Positions 23,279 to 38,182 of a stretch of DNA of 64,000 nt are shown piece after piece. The number at the start of each line of letters is the position of its first letter. Position 1 is the first letter of the stretch. A program made the translations under genes and the position numbers. Under the pieces are notes generated by a model that was given only the letters and a program-made list of their open reading frames with translations, did not search any database and had not been told where the DNA came from. The DNA comes from Hydra vulgaris (Eukaryota; Cnidaria; Hydrozoa; Anthoathecata; Hydridae): contig NC_088921.1 in the NCBI RefSeq assembly GCF_038396675.1, positions 37,328,501-37,392,500 of the forward strand, read 5' to 3'.

Positions 23279-24254
23279 TGCGTGGTTATATGTTCCATGC
23301 GGTCTTTCGAGTAAGATCAGCAAGCAAATTAGAGCTGATGTATTTTTATTATCAAGAAGAATTGATGTTGTTCATTGTTTATAATAAAAATGTAAATAAT
23401 CGTTTGTTTGTTGTTGTTTGTTTTTATGTTTTAAATTTTTATAGCCTGTTTTCTTTTTTTAAAAGAAGTTAGAACTAAAATGACTGGTAAAATAGTTTTT
23501 TTAGTACAATGTTTCTTTTTTAGTAAACTATTTCAGTTTTGTCGTTAGTCTTTTTAGAACATTTAAGCAAGTATTGTTTTTATTTCTAAAGCAGTTAAGA
23601 AGAGCTGATGGCTTTTTTAGTAAGTTCAATTCATTTTCTTATTTATAGATTAAGATTATTTTTTGTAGAAAGAATAATGAGAATAAAATTTTATTTATGT
23701 ATTTAACATCAAAAGTTAAATAAAATAAAACTGTTGTTTGTGGTCATGTAAGTTTATATACATAAGTTTGCGTTTATTTCAATCTATTTTATATTTCCCT
23801 ATATCTACATGTATATTTTACATTCTTTGGAAAAATAATAAGGAATAGAAAAATTAAAAAAATTCTTCTGGAATTTGTCAAAAGAATGTTGTGTTATGCT
23901 TCATTTTAAGGTATCTGAATATGTATTTATTAGAATTTTTAATTTTGTTCTTAAATGGTTTCATCTTTTTCATTACAATATTGTGAATTGTAGTCTGCAT
24001 TCTTTGTTACATTAAAAATAATTGATGCTATTAAATGTTGTTTTATAGTTGTTAAAGATTTGCATATACGTTTATATTATGCTCAAAGTTAAAAAGTTTT
24101 TGATAAATACGTGTATGTGGTGATATATTTTATATATTTGTTTTATAAATGTGTGTATGTAAATGTGTTTTTATAATAGTATGAAATGTATTTTATCTAA
24201 TGTGTACATGATTGTTAAATGAAGTTTTTTTATATGTTATATAACATTAAAAAA

Positions 24255-24297
24255 AATATTGTGTTTTATAGTTAATATAACTATAAAACACAATATA
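24255..24297. repeat. Perfect hairpin, 18-bp arms
   Basis: AATATTGTGTTTTATAGTT is mirrored exactly by AACTATAAAACACAATATT with a 5-base spacer. Confidence 0.85.
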
Positions 24298-24537
24298 TTT
24301 GAGATAAAGATCTAGAGCAAGATTTGTCAACCTTGCCAGTCTAGCGGTGCTACTGCTTTAGGTCTAAGTGTTGTCTAGCTTTCATAACTATTCTGAAAAT
24401 ACATAACATTATCTTTGATATATTTTTGCATAATGTTGTTACCTTTGGCTTATCTTTATGTTAGTCTCTGTTGTTAAAAATGATTAATAGGTAGTTTCAT
24501 TACTAGAACTCACTGTTTTTGTTTCTTAATATAAATA

Positions 24538-24658
24538 GTACAGTGAATATTATTATTATTAGTGCGCAAAATTACGCCTATTGTTCCATATTGGTTACGG
24601 TTCTGTTTTCTGTAAAATACACTATTTCTTAGTTTTTAAGTAGTTTCCAGACTTTTAT
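24538..24658. repeat. Direct repeat, copy 2
   Basis: Second copy of the 23158-23278 repeat, sharing GTAAAATACACTATTTCTTA and the leading GTGAATATTATTATTAT / TGAATATTATTGG region. Confidence 0.8.
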
Positions 24659-25011
24659 TAACGAAGTTAAGAAAATTAAAGAAGTCACGACCTTTCATGG
24701 TACGAGTTCAAAATGTTTAAGTAGACATTAGGTAGATAATGTTTAGTGGCTTGAAATGATAGGTAATATAAAATCTTTTAAAAATTTTATTAAGTAATTA
24801 ATTTATTTTAATCTTTTTTTTAAATTGTACTTTTAAATTTAAAGCTTCGTGTTATAGACTTTAATATTGAAAAGGGAAGGGGGAGGAATTTACAAACCCG
24901 CGTTAAAAACCTGTTTTGTATTGTACTTTACGCATTTATAAGTTTTGTTATGCGTTTTGTTCAATGTTTCCTCCCAACACATGAACTATGACGCTGTCCG
25001 CGACTCCAAGG

Positions 25012-25211
<200 letters not shown>

Positions 25212-25708
25212 AGAAACACATTACTGTTTCTAATAAAAAAGGATATTTGTTTGTTTCTAAATTATTTTTATTAGAAACAAAATAAATTTTAACTTTTTTT
25301 TATAAGTCTTTGCTAATATGGTTGCAGGTTTTTTTTAACTTTAATTAAATAAACTTAAGAAAAAGTAATACAGGTGTATTACTTTTGATGATGGCAAACT
25401 AATTATATTTTGCATTTATTTGGTTTCTTTATTTTATAATTTTTCGGGTAAGATTTTTTTAGTTATTTATTAAGTTTTTTTATTATATTGCTAACTTTAG
25501 AGTAGTAAAAAAAAGAAATAATTAATGTTGTTTTGATAAATATGTTTAACGAAAATGATGACATTAAAATGGATGATAGGCTAGATGAAGTTATGTATTT
25601 ACAAAATGATGTAACCCAGTAAACACAGACTGCTTTAGAATTGGTCAATATATAGTCAAAATTGGTCGATAAATTGACAAAACGTTTAGCGACCATTTAT
25701 TATATACT

Positions 25709-25795
25709 ATATTGGTTTGAAGTGTATCATTTAGACATTTTAGTATATACTACATATATACTAAAATGTCGAAATGATACACTTCAAACCAATAT
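25709..25795. repeat. Fold-back element with 40-bp arms
   Basis: ATATTGGTTTGAAGTGTATC is mirrored by GATACACTTCAAACCAATAT, and the arms continue through the TTTTAGTATATA segment to a tiny loop. A further partial copy, GGTTTGAAGTGTATC, follows at 25797. This is a small MITE-like hairpin. Confidence 0.85.
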
Positions 25796-26217
25796 AGGTT
25801 TGAAGTGTATCCTTTAAACTTTTTATTTAAACCGTTTATTTAACGGCGATCCAACGTTTAGATATTGACTAATATAAGTCTATATTATAAATTTTATTGA
25901 CTATTAGATATTGAACCAGACAAAAATGAGTCGCTCTGACGTCAAACGAAAACAATCGAATCGGCTGTCCTGTTGAATGAGGTGCATTGCGCAGAATAAG
26001 GAAAAATCCGTAAGGATTTTTAATAGTAAAGAATAGTTAGCGTTCTTTCGGATGGTTTGAAATAACATTTTGAACTTTCAAAAAAACGCAGACCCAGAAT
26101 GTTTTTATCTGCTAATACGCATGCGTTCAAAATGAAAACAACCACGTCAGTTTTTATTTTTGTAAAACGAATTTCTTTGACATTTAAGGAGTATATAAAT
26201 ATTTGTATGATAAATAT

Positions 26218-26221
<4 letters not shown>

Positions 26222-26288
<67 letters not shown>
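26222..26288. repeat. (TA)n array flanking the two-gene transposon (left)
   Basis: About 67 bases of pure TA ending exactly at the ACCC terminus of the 26289-32581 element. Confidence 0.95.
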
Positions 26289-26293
<5 letters not shown>

Positions 26294-26551
26294 CGCTAAA
26301 TAATAAGGCTTTGATTTGATGTTGATTGAATGTTTCTCGTCAACATTGATTCTATATTGATTTTTTGTCCAAAATGTTAGCCACTTGTCAACGTTGATTT
26401 GGTGTTTACAAAAAACATTGATCAAATTTTGCTATTCAACATTTAATCAACAAACATTTTTTCTGGTGATTCAAGACTGATTTTTATAATAGGCATTTTG
26501 ATATCGCTTTTTGTTGCATATATCAAAAAATATATACCAACAATTTACGAA

Positions 26552-26659
<108 letters not shown>

Positions 26660-26720
26660 AACTTTAAAATGTATTCTACAAAATAGAGTGCTCAATGTTC
26701 TTAAAAGAACTGAGCAATTA

Positions 26721-26870
26721 TAAATTAGTAGGAAACCACTTAACAAAATTTTTTTTCTTTTAACACTGTGTTTCATCAATAAAAAAACTCATTATTTCTG
26801 ATGAGTCTTTTTATTGATGAAACAGTGTTAAATGAAAAAAAATTTTGTTAAGTGATTTTCTACTAATTTA
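26721..26870. mobile_element. Fold-back MITE, about 150 bp
   Basis: TAAATTAGTAGGAAACCACT at the left is mirrored by AAGTGATTTTCTACTAATTTA at the right. The arms continue through TTTCATCAATAAAAA / TTTTTATTGATGAAA to a loop near 26788. The whole piece is one imperfect hairpin next to a TA array. Confidence 0.8.
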
Positions 26871-26875
26871 TGATT

Positions 26876-27068
<193 letters not shown>

Positions 27069-27339
27069 TATGTATGTATATATGTATATATATAAAATAT
27101 TTGTATATAAAATTTATACATATTGCTCAAATCTTTATTTGTTTTGTAAAAAACAGGCTGTAAATAAAGGATTTAGCAAAAAATTTATTGATAGAGCAAT
27201 ACAAAGCTAACTCAAAAGAATAATGAAAGAAAGTAGGCATTGCGTTAAGTAAGAAAGTTTTTTATTGAATTTAACACAAAATTTACATTTACAAACAATT
27301 TATTTAGCGTTTGCAGCATTGTTAATTTTTTAAACTTTT

Positions 27340-29605
27340 CGATTGAGTCATGTTCCTGATTGCATTAAAAATTTCGAAATGCCTGAATACATTCGCAAAT
27401 TTTTGCATCATGATGCTGTCGTGTAATCGCATCTAAATCAAAAATTCAAATCAAATTTCAAAAAAATCAAACTGCAGAAATTATAGCAAATAGTTACATA
27501 AATGACTGACTAGGATAAACAAAATATATTTCCTGTGAAAAAAAAAATCTAAAAAAATGCAAAAAGCCATTCTTACCCACTATCTTATGATACAGAGTGT
27601 TTTAAAATTTATCTTCAATGAACCACCCGAGACATCAAAATAGGCCCCAGCATCCTAGCTCATCAACAACTTTCTAAAAGCAAAAGCCGATTTATATTAC
27701 CTCCACAACGACTAAGAGAACTCATCTATTATTAAAAAAATAAAAATTACTTAAGGGTCCGAATACATATTATGTTCATTCTATATGAATGAATTTATCT
27801 TAATTTCAATACATGGATTTTTAAAATTGACTCTTGAATCACTTTTCTCTTTTAACTATTTTTGCCATCCAACTCAACGCAACTTTTTGAAAATCTAAAA
27901 AAAAAAATGTAGTAAATAAACAATATTATTATTATTATTATTTATGTAAAATATTTTGTAAAAAATTTACCATGAAAAGTTACCTATATGGAAAAAATAA
28001 ATAAAACTTTGATTAACACATTGAAATGTACATTCTTAAAAATTCAATTTACCCTGGCAAGACAAAAGTCTTTCTTTGCTATCCTCTTTATCCAAAACAC
28101 AATTTTTAGAACCATTTTCTACCTAGGAATAGATAAATTATACATACAAAAATTAAACAAAATTTTTAAACATTATATGGTGATTTTTATTTAAACTTGT
28201 CAACAAACATATATTTATAAAATATTTGTCAACAAAACTATATTCTATAACATATAGTTCTGATTTTTATTAATTTTTTCACTGCACATGCACACAGATT
28301 TTAATTAGAACAAAAGCAACATTAGGACTTTTTTTTAGCAATATATTTGAAGACAACATCATTTTCCCTTGAGATAGTTTAGTCTCTTTCGAGAAGTCAA
28401 TGTTATTTTCAGCAACTGAAAAGCTTGCTATTTCACTGTGTAAATGGGGAGTTGATATTGATTTAAAAACATCTATAATTCAGTAAAAAAAATAAGCATG
28501 TTTATTATAACAAACCATTATTTTACTTTTACAAAAATAGTTAACCTGCTGTATTTGGAATCACGTTAGATGTTCTTTAGCTATTTGAACTACAAAATAG
28601 TATCTTCCGTATAGTTCTTCATCACCAACCACAATATCTTCATAACTTTCACATAATTTCATTGCCGTCTTTCTCCTTTAATATAAACTTTACTTTTTAG
28701 ACAAAAAAAGTGCATGATTTGTGTAATTCTTTATTGCAAAATTTTTTATTTGTTAAAAACTAATTTTAGTAAAATTTACTTTTGCTTTGTCTCTTTTTAT
28801 CTTCGGTGTCAGTTTCAATATTTGAAGTATCTGCTGTTTTCTCTAAGTGTGACTGAGCTTCTTCATAAAAATCTAAACACAAATCTATATACGTAAAATC
28901 ATTTATCAATATCTAATGAAGATGTAATTGAAATGTTTGCGACAAAAGCAGGCTCTATGAGAATGGGGTGCATTTGGTGCACCGCATAAAAATTAATGAA
29001 TTTTAATGAAAAACCCATCAAAATTAATGAATTCTTTAATTTTTAAAAAACACTAAAAGTTTACAAAAAAAACTAAAAACATTGTTAAAAAAACTTTTTT
29101 TTATAAAGGACTCAAAAATAAAAATGTTTTTGTCAACAATTAAAAATCTTTTTTTAATCGTTGGAAATCTTCTTTAAACATTCTAAAGACATTCAGAACA
29201 TATAATTTAAACAAATGCCCGTTGAAATATTGGATTTAAAATAAGTGATATTAAATGAGAGAATAGTCATTTTGTAAAGGGGGGCCCAAAATAAATTTGC
29301 ACCAGCACATGTTTATCCTGTCCAGTGCCCTTGTCAAAACATACAGTTCAATATCTAATTCAATTATTTTACATTTTTTTATAGTAATATGCAAATCTGT
29401 AGTGTATAAAATTCTAGCTGTGGTAGCTCTTCCAATCAGTGGTTGATGCCTGCAAGGTTATGACAGCTTTACAAATTGCAGCGGAACTTTTAAATGGCAG
29501 CCAGAAGCATTTCCCATCATTTTTTATCCAACTTTTAGAAATCACTTCCACTTCTTTAATTTTTCAATTTAAAAATTCAACAATGGCAAATGAAACTTCA
29601 ATATT
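27340..29605 (-). pseudogene. DUF4806-type gene, copy 1 (decayed)
   Basis: Minus-strand exon traces in the expected order. The N-terminal exon (29605 to about 29400, after an AG acceptor) reads VSFAIVEFLN, a stop, then VEVISKSWIKNDGKCFWLPF and STTDWKSY, the FAVVEF...W..D.KCFWP pattern that opens DUF4806-type proteins. Next, after an AG near 28660, comes TAMKLCESYEDIVVGDEELY. An S/T-rich stretch follows near 28470-28340. After an AG at 27895 the DUF4806 core begins with FQKVALSWMAKIVKR, corresponding to FQHIVLRRLAQI in the intact copy. After an AG at 27433 the last exon reads AITRQHHDAKICECIQAFRN and enters with the same phase as the intact gene. Stops in several exons make it non-functional. 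The biochemical role of DUF4806 is unknown. Confidence 0.55.
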
Positions 29606-29941
29606 CTAGTGCAATTTAATTCTAAACAATCTTATATAAGTTACAAAATAAAATTAAAGTACATTAGAGATTAAAAACAATGAGCTTTATAAAACGCCTA
29701 TTAGATTTATTAATGTAAAACACCAGCATAAATATTTTATTGTTTCTATAAACATACCAGGTATTTGTTTCACACAAAAAATTTATAAATTAAAATGCAT
29801 TAAACTCGCTTTAAAATTGTTCAATAAACTATATATTTGACAAATTTATAACAAATTTTACAAAATGACACATGCACAGACAATTTTTAAAAATTGATGG
29901 TCTGCAAGTATAATCAAAATTTGTGTTTTTAATTCAAGAAA

Positions 29942-31898
29942 TCAGTAATCATAAGCAATATCACAATGTCTAAGCAGAAGAAAAGCATAATCACCTTTTT
30001 GAACAGGTATCATCAAGCCTTTTTTCAAAACTTCTTTTTTTTTCAAAAAAATTGTTTTTAGGTTGGCTAATGAATTTACATAACAAACGTCTAAATAAGA
30101 TGTTTCAAAACAATCAGGAAAAAACTTTCGAACTGAAGGAGGATTTAGAGCCTTGCATTTTACAAGATCTACCAAAACCTCCTCACCTAAAATAAACCCT
30201 TTGTCTTGAATAAAATAAACTCTGTCTCATAGATTTGATTTGATCTTTTTATTTACCACTCAGACAGAAATTTCTTTATCATTCCTTTCTCTAAGAAAAA
30301 TATTCAACTTTTTTCTCTCATCTAGTTGATTCTCTATTTGGGCAACAGCCTGATGTGATTTTCGCACCATTTTATTAATTCAACCCAAAAAGTTTTCAAA
30401 AGGAAAAGCTGATAGATGATCAAGACTCTCCCCAAAGTTAACACAATCATCAGCTAAATGAATCATGCTATGAACATTGTATGTTACCAAGATCTCCCCA
30501 TACAAAATTTGTACTTCTCTGACAAACCATATAAGCAACTGTTTAGCAAATGCCACTAACAATTCATTTTTTGCCATTTTATCAGAGAGCATTACGTGCA
30601 TAGCAATTGAAAAAGAAATAAATAAGTCGTAGTTTTATTAATTTTTCCTTTTGAAACAACAGGTCCAGCATAAAGCAGAATAATCGAAACTCTGTTGCTT
30701 TCCACTTCTTTAGTTTATTTAAAGAGCGTGGTCTACGTTAAAAATTAGATGGTGTATAACTTCGTAAATTTATGAGTTCATTTGAAATACTGTCTTTAAC
30801 AGATTGACTTATTCTAATACATCGAGGACCTTTTTATCAGTTTATTAAAAGTTTTTTAACTACCCCAAGACATATAAGGTGCATATAGTCTAATGGGAAT
30901 CCAGTTAACATTGGGAAAGTTAACTGAACAAGTGGAGAAAGACTCTCAAGTTGGTGACCTGCTTCTTTATAAAAATTGTTTTTAAAAGCCATGTCAGTGC
31001 AAAGTAAAGTAGTAGATTGTTTCCAATAATCTTACGCCATGTTTTTGTGTGTTAACTGCCATACATCTTTCACAGCTATGGTAGTCACTATACCCTATAA
31101 TGCATTTAACAAATGCTATTGCAGGCGCATCACAAACAAAAGCTTTAATAGTCACCTGCAGCTGTTTTTACCCATTAGTTTTCAATTTTTTGTTTCAAGA
31201 ATAAAATCTTCAAAGTACTCATCCAAATTGTTTGGTTTTCCCTGACCATGCCAAATTGCAATAGTCCTTTTTTGTTAAATGTAACTAGTATAGGCCAAAT
31301 GGAAGTCTTTTTACTATTGTACATAGGTGCACCATCAATACTTACAATTAGATCAAGCTTTTCCTTATTTCCAACTGTTGATATATAATAATCAATTGCA
31401 CTTTTAACTCCAAGATATAGATATAATCGCCTCCACTGACATATAAAATATTAACTTTTTGATGAGATTTTTGTAATGTCGGCCTGCATTTCGGTATAGA
31501 TGGAGTAAATTTATTTAAGTGAAATAAAAGTGCATTTAAAGCATCATCTTTTATACAGTATTTTAATGACAACTCATATAAAAAATCTTTTGTTGAAGTT
31601 AGAGTATCATACTACTGTATAAACTATTTTCAACTGCAATGTCGTCAACATCACAATAATTAGATTCAACTTTACTTAAACAAAATGTATTTTCTGGCGA
31701 AGTGATTGAAAACATCAATATATCACTCTGCACATCTTCAGAAACTTCAAAAATCTTTTGAATGTCTAAATCTAGATGAACGCAATTCCCTCTATCAACA
31801 ATGTTGCACTCTTCAAGAAGATATTTTATTCCTTTTTCAGTATTTCGTTTTTCTTTCATAAATTCTCTCATGTATAGGCTTCTGTCACATTTAGGCAT
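29942..31898 (-). pseudogene. TNP2/DUF4218-like transposase, copy 1 (decayed)
   Basis: From an ATG at 31898 the minus strand runs MPKCDRSLYMREFMKEK. It continues with LKYCIKDDALNALLFHLNKF and IVSIDGAPMYNSKKTSIWPI, where the aspartate may be the first catalytic residue. Then come PLDYMHLICLGVVKKLL (near 30860), RRPRSLNKLKKWKATEFRLF and YNVHSMIHLADDCVNFGESL, a DUF4218-like block ending in LSAFPFENFLG. The C-terminus finishes QKGDYAFLLLRHCDIAYDY with a stop at 29942. The IDG, D-MH and NVH...H motifs resemble CACTA/TNP2-type transposases. Frameshifts and stops near 31000, 30830 and 30370 disrupt it. It lies upstream of a DUF4806-type gene on the same strand, as at the other two loci. Confidence 0.65.
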
Positions 31899-32578
31899 TA
31901 TTATCTTTATTTTATTAGATCACAAAAGAAAAAAATATATAGCCATTATTATTCTTATACAGAAAAAATCAATTTAAATTGCATTTTGTACTATATGATT
32001 TAAGTTTGCAGTCAGAGTTTATCAGGCAAATACTTGCAGTCATAAACATTAATAATTTGCTATGATAATAGTAATGTTATAATAATAAGCATTAATAAGC
32101 CAAATTGCTGCTAAATTGTGACTTTTTCATGTTAAATTGGTTAAATATTTATAATAAGATGTTCTCTTATCCTCAAATTGTTAAAGAACTACTCTAATTT
32201 CATTAGGATAATCTTTATTCAAGAACTGAAAAAGTAATTACTTAATAAAATATATGTTTTTCAATAAAGTTAATATTTATTTCATACCGTAATACAATTA
32301 AAATTTGAACAAAAGTTTTATTACCACCAAAAACAAAAAAAAAATCCCAGCAGAACATGCTGTTTGCTCGGCAAATTACTGTTAGAAAACGGCTCAATTA
32401 ATTGTTTTTTGTCAACAGTAAGTCAACGAACGCTCAATGTTTCGTAAATAAATGTTGATTTGCTGTTGATAACATTGCTGTTGCTACAACATCCATTTAT
32501 AGTTGATCGCCGTTGATCGCTAATGTCAATGCAAAATCAACGTTGATTAACATCAAATCAACGCTTTATTTTTTAGAG

Positions 32579-33205
<627 letters not shown>

Positions 33206-33211
33206 TATATA

Positions 33212-33990
33212 TGTGGAGGTGTGGTGATTTACATAAGAAAAGGCATTCAATTACTAGAAATAAATTATCAACAATTAAACAGTTCTATAATTGAATCTAT
33301 CTGGTGTGAAATTAAAACTATTCTATTACATCAGCTTCCCAACTAGTTAGCTCAAAACGTTTCTCAAATCTCTTAATAGCAGGCCATTTCTACACGTTAA
33401 TCCAGAAAAGACTTTCAAGACACTCTCGATTCAAATTTCATAGTACAATCAGTACTAGAACCAACTCTAAACAATAACATCATTGGTCTAATAATTACAA
33501 ATGACCCGAACAAGATCAATACAATTAGCATTAATGATCCAATATCTCAGTCAAAAAAAAACCATTTCAACACTAACCTGGGACTTTTACCTAAATGAGT
33601 TACACACCATACAAAACAATTAAAAAATAATCAAAATGTACCAAAAAGGTAACTATTCTAATCTAAATATAGCATTCAACAGCATCAACTGGTTTAAAAT
33701 ATTCAATAATCAAGACATAAACGAAATGATAAACATTCTAATAAAAACTTATAAAGATCTAATAGATATTCATATACCAAAAATCTGAATCAATAGTAAT
33801 AAAATTAAAAATAGCTTCATCAAATGGCGCAATAATGATATCAGAAAGGCAGCTAATCAAAAATAAAAATTAAAATTTCTTATGAAATCTGCTTCAAAAT
33901 CATCTGACCATAAAAAACAACTTTCAACTGATTACAATAGAAAAGCAAGAAAATTGAAAAAATTAGTAAAAATTGCCATGAAAAATTAAA
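33212..33990 (+). pseudogene. LINE ORF2 fragment: endonuclease to linker
   Basis: The plus strand opens with GGVVIYIRKGIQLLEINY and SIWCEIKT, matching the GGG-x-x-x-Y/F-R region of APE-type LINE endonucleases. NNNIIGLIITND follows near 33470. After a frameshift it reads NYSNLNIAFNSINWFKIFNN and NEMINILIKTYKDLIDIHIP, then NDIRKAANQK and LKKLVKIAMKN, the usual linker between endonuclease and reverse transcriptase. It stops before the reverse transcriptase. Several stops and indels are visible. It lies directly against the TA-rich block at its left end. Confidence 0.6.
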
Positions 33991-34453
33991 CATGAAAAAT
34001 CAACAATAAACATCAAAAATCAAAAATAAACAAATACAAATTTAACCCAAAATTATTATAAGGTATACTTTAAATGAATTGTAAGGTATACTTCAAGTGA
34101 ATCAAGGAGGAAGAATTCAATATCGAGAAAAGACAGCCAGTCCTAGAACGTTAACGAATCTTAGTTATATGAATAAATCCTTACTGGTTTACATGCTTCA
34201 ATTTCAAGATTAATTAATTATTTCATGATTTAAGTTAACGCATAGCATCAAGTATTTCAGCAGCAAGTGATTGATGAATATTTTAAAAACATCCCAACGT
34301 ATTGATTATTTTAAAACTCTATTTTTTACTAAAAAATTTACCCTTACTTCTTTATTATTAAATTTTTGTTTGAACATTTTATTGCTTTTATTGAACAATA
34401 AAAAAAAATTCTATTTGCAATTTGGTTTTCAAATTATTTAAATTTAAAGAATT

Positions 34454-34844
<391 letters not shown>

Positions 34845-35142
34845 ACTGATATTCCATAATTTGCTTAACGCTATAATGTCACATTTAATGTCACATGGTT
34901 TAGGGATATGTGAGGGCTTTAGTACATATATTGACTGATTTAGGGAGAATTCACAAAGGAATTGATAACGCAGCAAAGATTTGGTGTTGGGGCAGCGATC
35001 AATTTTTTCCATTATTCTTAGTTTTCCCTCTTCTTTTTCTAAAAAATATATCACTAAAAGAAAGGTAAAATGTTTTATCTTGTTTTGTTTACTTATTTAT
35101 GCATTTGTAGGTACATATACATATATAAAGAGTTTAACTTCA

Positions 35143-35174
35143 AAGATACTGTACATTAGATTGTACAGTATCTT
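35143..35174. repeat. Perfect hairpin, 13-bp arms
   Basis: AAGATACTGTACA is mirrored by TGTACAGTATCTT with a 6-base loop. Confidence 0.8.
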
Positions 35175-35299
35175 CTCTGGAATCTTTCTGTAATGCCTAG
35201 GCATTGTCTTAAGGTCGTCTTGGCCCCCTAGCAAAATAATGGTTGTGGCCTCTCCAGCTGCACTTAACCTAAGAGTAAACTTAAATTATTTTTATTTAG

Positions 35300-38182
35300 A
35301 AGCAGCAGAAGAAGGCAAACAAGAAAAACAAGATGAAGACGAAGAAATAAGTAATCTTTTATATCATAATAATTGACTTCTTAATTTGCCTCACTTTTTT
35401 TTAAAAATATATATGAAAAATTGACTTAAAATGTATTTTAATTCTTAAATGTCATTTATTTATAAAACAAGTGTCACCGAAGAGAATTGTATCTCTGAAT
35501 GATCAGATAGATATTTGCTATTTTCCAGTTTATTTCTTGTTAAAGCCACATTTTCATTATAGTTTATTTATAATCGTTTTTTTTTTTTAGTTTACAAACA
35601 GAAGGAGTTAGGTATGTAATCCATGTTATAATTTTAGTTAATAATTTTTATCTGAAATGCAATTATATATGATATAAAATATAGCTTGTTATATTAATAA
35701 CTGCATCAAAGAAACCTATTTTGTTTTTCAGAAGAAAAAAAACAATGCCCGGTAATTTTAAATTCTATATTTATTCAAAAGTTAAAAACATTCTTTAGTT
35801 AGTGCCATTTTTTAGTTATTTATTTGCTAAATGTAACAATTCTTTTAATTTCAATTTTTTGCTTCAGATGTTGCTGAGAAAATAACGCAAAGGTTTTTTT
35901 ATACTTTTGAAGGTATTGTATTATTTAATATACTTTTTCATGTACTTCTTTCTAGTAATAATATTCCAACATCTTTACAAATAAAAATTAAATTTAAAAG
36001 CTACTATTTTATTAACATTTGATCGGTATAAAATAGTTCAAAACCAGATAAAACATTTTTTCATTTTGGAATAAAATAAGATCAAAAGAGTTATTTTCAA
36101 ATTTTTGTCTTAAATGATATATTATCATTCTTTTAATGGTATCTATTGTTTAGCTTTTAATTTTTAGCTATTTGATTTACTGGAAAATATTTTTTGCTAT
36201 TATCTCAGAATGAAAAAAAAGTGAACTCCTCATGTCATTATCCATTATCAAATTATCACAACCACAGAGAGTAAGTTGTTAGATCAAGTTTATATATTAG
36301 AAGTTTATTAATTAATAATAAAGGCCTTGCTAATACTTGAAAGAAGACTAATTCGTTGATAGTTTGATGGATCAGAGTCTTCTCCTGACAACTTATAAAC
36401 TGAGTTTTCAGTCTAATAGTGGATTAATAAGTTTCTCTGTGACGACAGGAATAGTTTGATCATTATAATTCAGAGATTGAATTAAGTTTACAGTTTGTAA
36501 AATAAAGTGTTCCTATGAGAAAGATGAATAACTGATTATGCATAGAAATAGCTGCTGTCCTAGAAGGAAACAACCATGGGGTGGAGTGAGTTTCATGACC
36601 ACTTGAATTTGGTAGATTATTTATGAGGCGCAATTGTTACAAGTATTATTAGTTGTTCAAATTTTACTTTGTCTGAGTGTGTTAGTGTAATGAGATTTTG
36701 AATATATATTATCTATTTTAATAACTACTTACTGTTGAAGATAAAGATTATAAAGGTTTTTGAATTGATATTGATTTTATACTTACTTGTTTTAAATGTT
36801 GCTATAGAAGTTTGTTTGTCTATTTAACCCTCTTGATGTTTTTGTCTTTAGAACGAGAAATCTTGAAACAATTGGGTTATTACATTAACACTTTATTATA
36901 CAATTTACTTATTATATTTAGTTTTTTCGTTTAATTTAAATTTTTTTTTTTTTAATTATTTTACATCGTTTTGAATTCAAGTGTGTTGATGTGATTTGGT
37001 TTGATGTGCTATTGAATCATTTTAGTGAATTTTTAGTTTTTTTAGAAAAACTTAATGAGCAGATAGGTGTATGCCATTTGTATTTGTTATTTGATGAAAT
37101 TTTTATTTTTAATTAAAATCTGTGTAAGTTCTATTTAAAAACATTTGAGTTTTAAAATCAATGTTACTAGTTTTTTATTTATTTCAATAAAAATTATTTT
37201 AGTCAATTTCTGATTACCATGCCACTAGTAACATTTAATCCAGTAAAATCTGATTTATATATGGGAGGTTTAGGTTCCTTGACTATGTTGATGAGGTGAG
37301 GAGGAGTCGCTAGTTAAAAATTTCCTTAATCTATTCCGTAATACCATTTAAATGGAATTATGTAAAACCATCCAAACCACACAAGTAGGGATAGTATAAA
37401 AGTGATTTGATTCGATTAATTTTAAATTATTTAAGAGAATAATTTTTCAATTACTTAAAAAGTAATTTTTTTAATTCTTAATTACTAATTTTTTAATTAC
37501 AATTAATTAACATTCATTTTAGTATTAAAATTACTAGTTTAAGTTGTCTATTTTAAAATGTATTTTTTGTTTTAGTTCGCAAACAGGGTGACTTGAGTAA
37601 GTGTTATGTATTGCAATTTAGGCTATTTTACTGGTTTTGCTCCAAAAAATGGTACATTAAAGGAAAATTATTTTTGTTTTCAGGAAAGAGAAAAGAAATG
37701 CTCGGTAAAATTAATGTTTATATTGTCATTTTAAATATATTTCCTTAACATTTTCTTGCAACCTTATTATCCTCAAAGGCCATTATATGAAAAAATATCG
37801 AATTAAAAACATTCAAAATCTTTATAAGCTAAAAGAAGGAAATCATAAAATTAGTGATATAAATTTACTTTGGCTAGTAAGGAAATGTTTATTCAAAAAT
37901 AGTTCGTTTTAGGACTAGTGAAAGAAACACAAGAAAAACGTATGTTTGATTTTTTTAGCACACATTTTATGTTCAGTTTTCAATCGCAATCAATTTCTTT
38001 CACACCATACGTTTTGTAGGGCTCATACGCGACGACTTACTCATTTAGAGGGAGCAGCACCATGGTCCAAAATCAAGAAGTTAGAAATGGAGGGACGGAT
38101 TAGCCAAATTTCCGCAACAACTCAGATCGAGGTGGTGCAGGTGGTCATGGAGGAGGAAGAGGTAAAAATGGTGTTGTGGTGA
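35300..38182 (+). other. Possible split gene with tiny, partly duplicated exons
   Basis: Several short segments are bounded by good AG and GT signals: 35300-35350 (51 nt, reads EEGKQEKQDEDEEI), 35591-35611 (21 nt, YKQKEL), 35732-35751 (20 nt, EKKQCP), 36209-36270 (NEKKVNSSCHYP...), 37576-37596 (21 nt, RKQGDL), 37684-37704 (21 nt) and 37913-37939. The 35591/35732 pair resembles the 37576/37684 pair in size, sequence and splice sites, so an exon-intron module may be duplicated about 2 kb apart. A terminal segment (37946-38182) is open in one frame and glycine-rich (RGGAGGHGGGRGKN) in another. No homologous family is recognised. The inference rests on splice-like signals in AT-rich DNA and could be wrong. 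Confidence 0.3.

Larger units (their letters stand above)
21945..25010. other. No gene; AT-rich with scattered repeats
   Basis: Only AT-rich sequence with the repeats listed separately. A tRNA-like B-box on the minus strand near 22245 has no matching arms. Open frames here lack any recognisable motif. Confidence 0.5.

Noticed and set aside
28340-28690. Separate small gene
   Set aside because: The readable exons fit between the N-terminal and core exons of DUF4806-type copy 1, so they are counted as part of it.
37946-38182. Independent 78-codon gene
   Set aside because: No motif, and another frame over the same bases is more protein-like (glycine-rich). It is better treated as part of a doubtful exon series.
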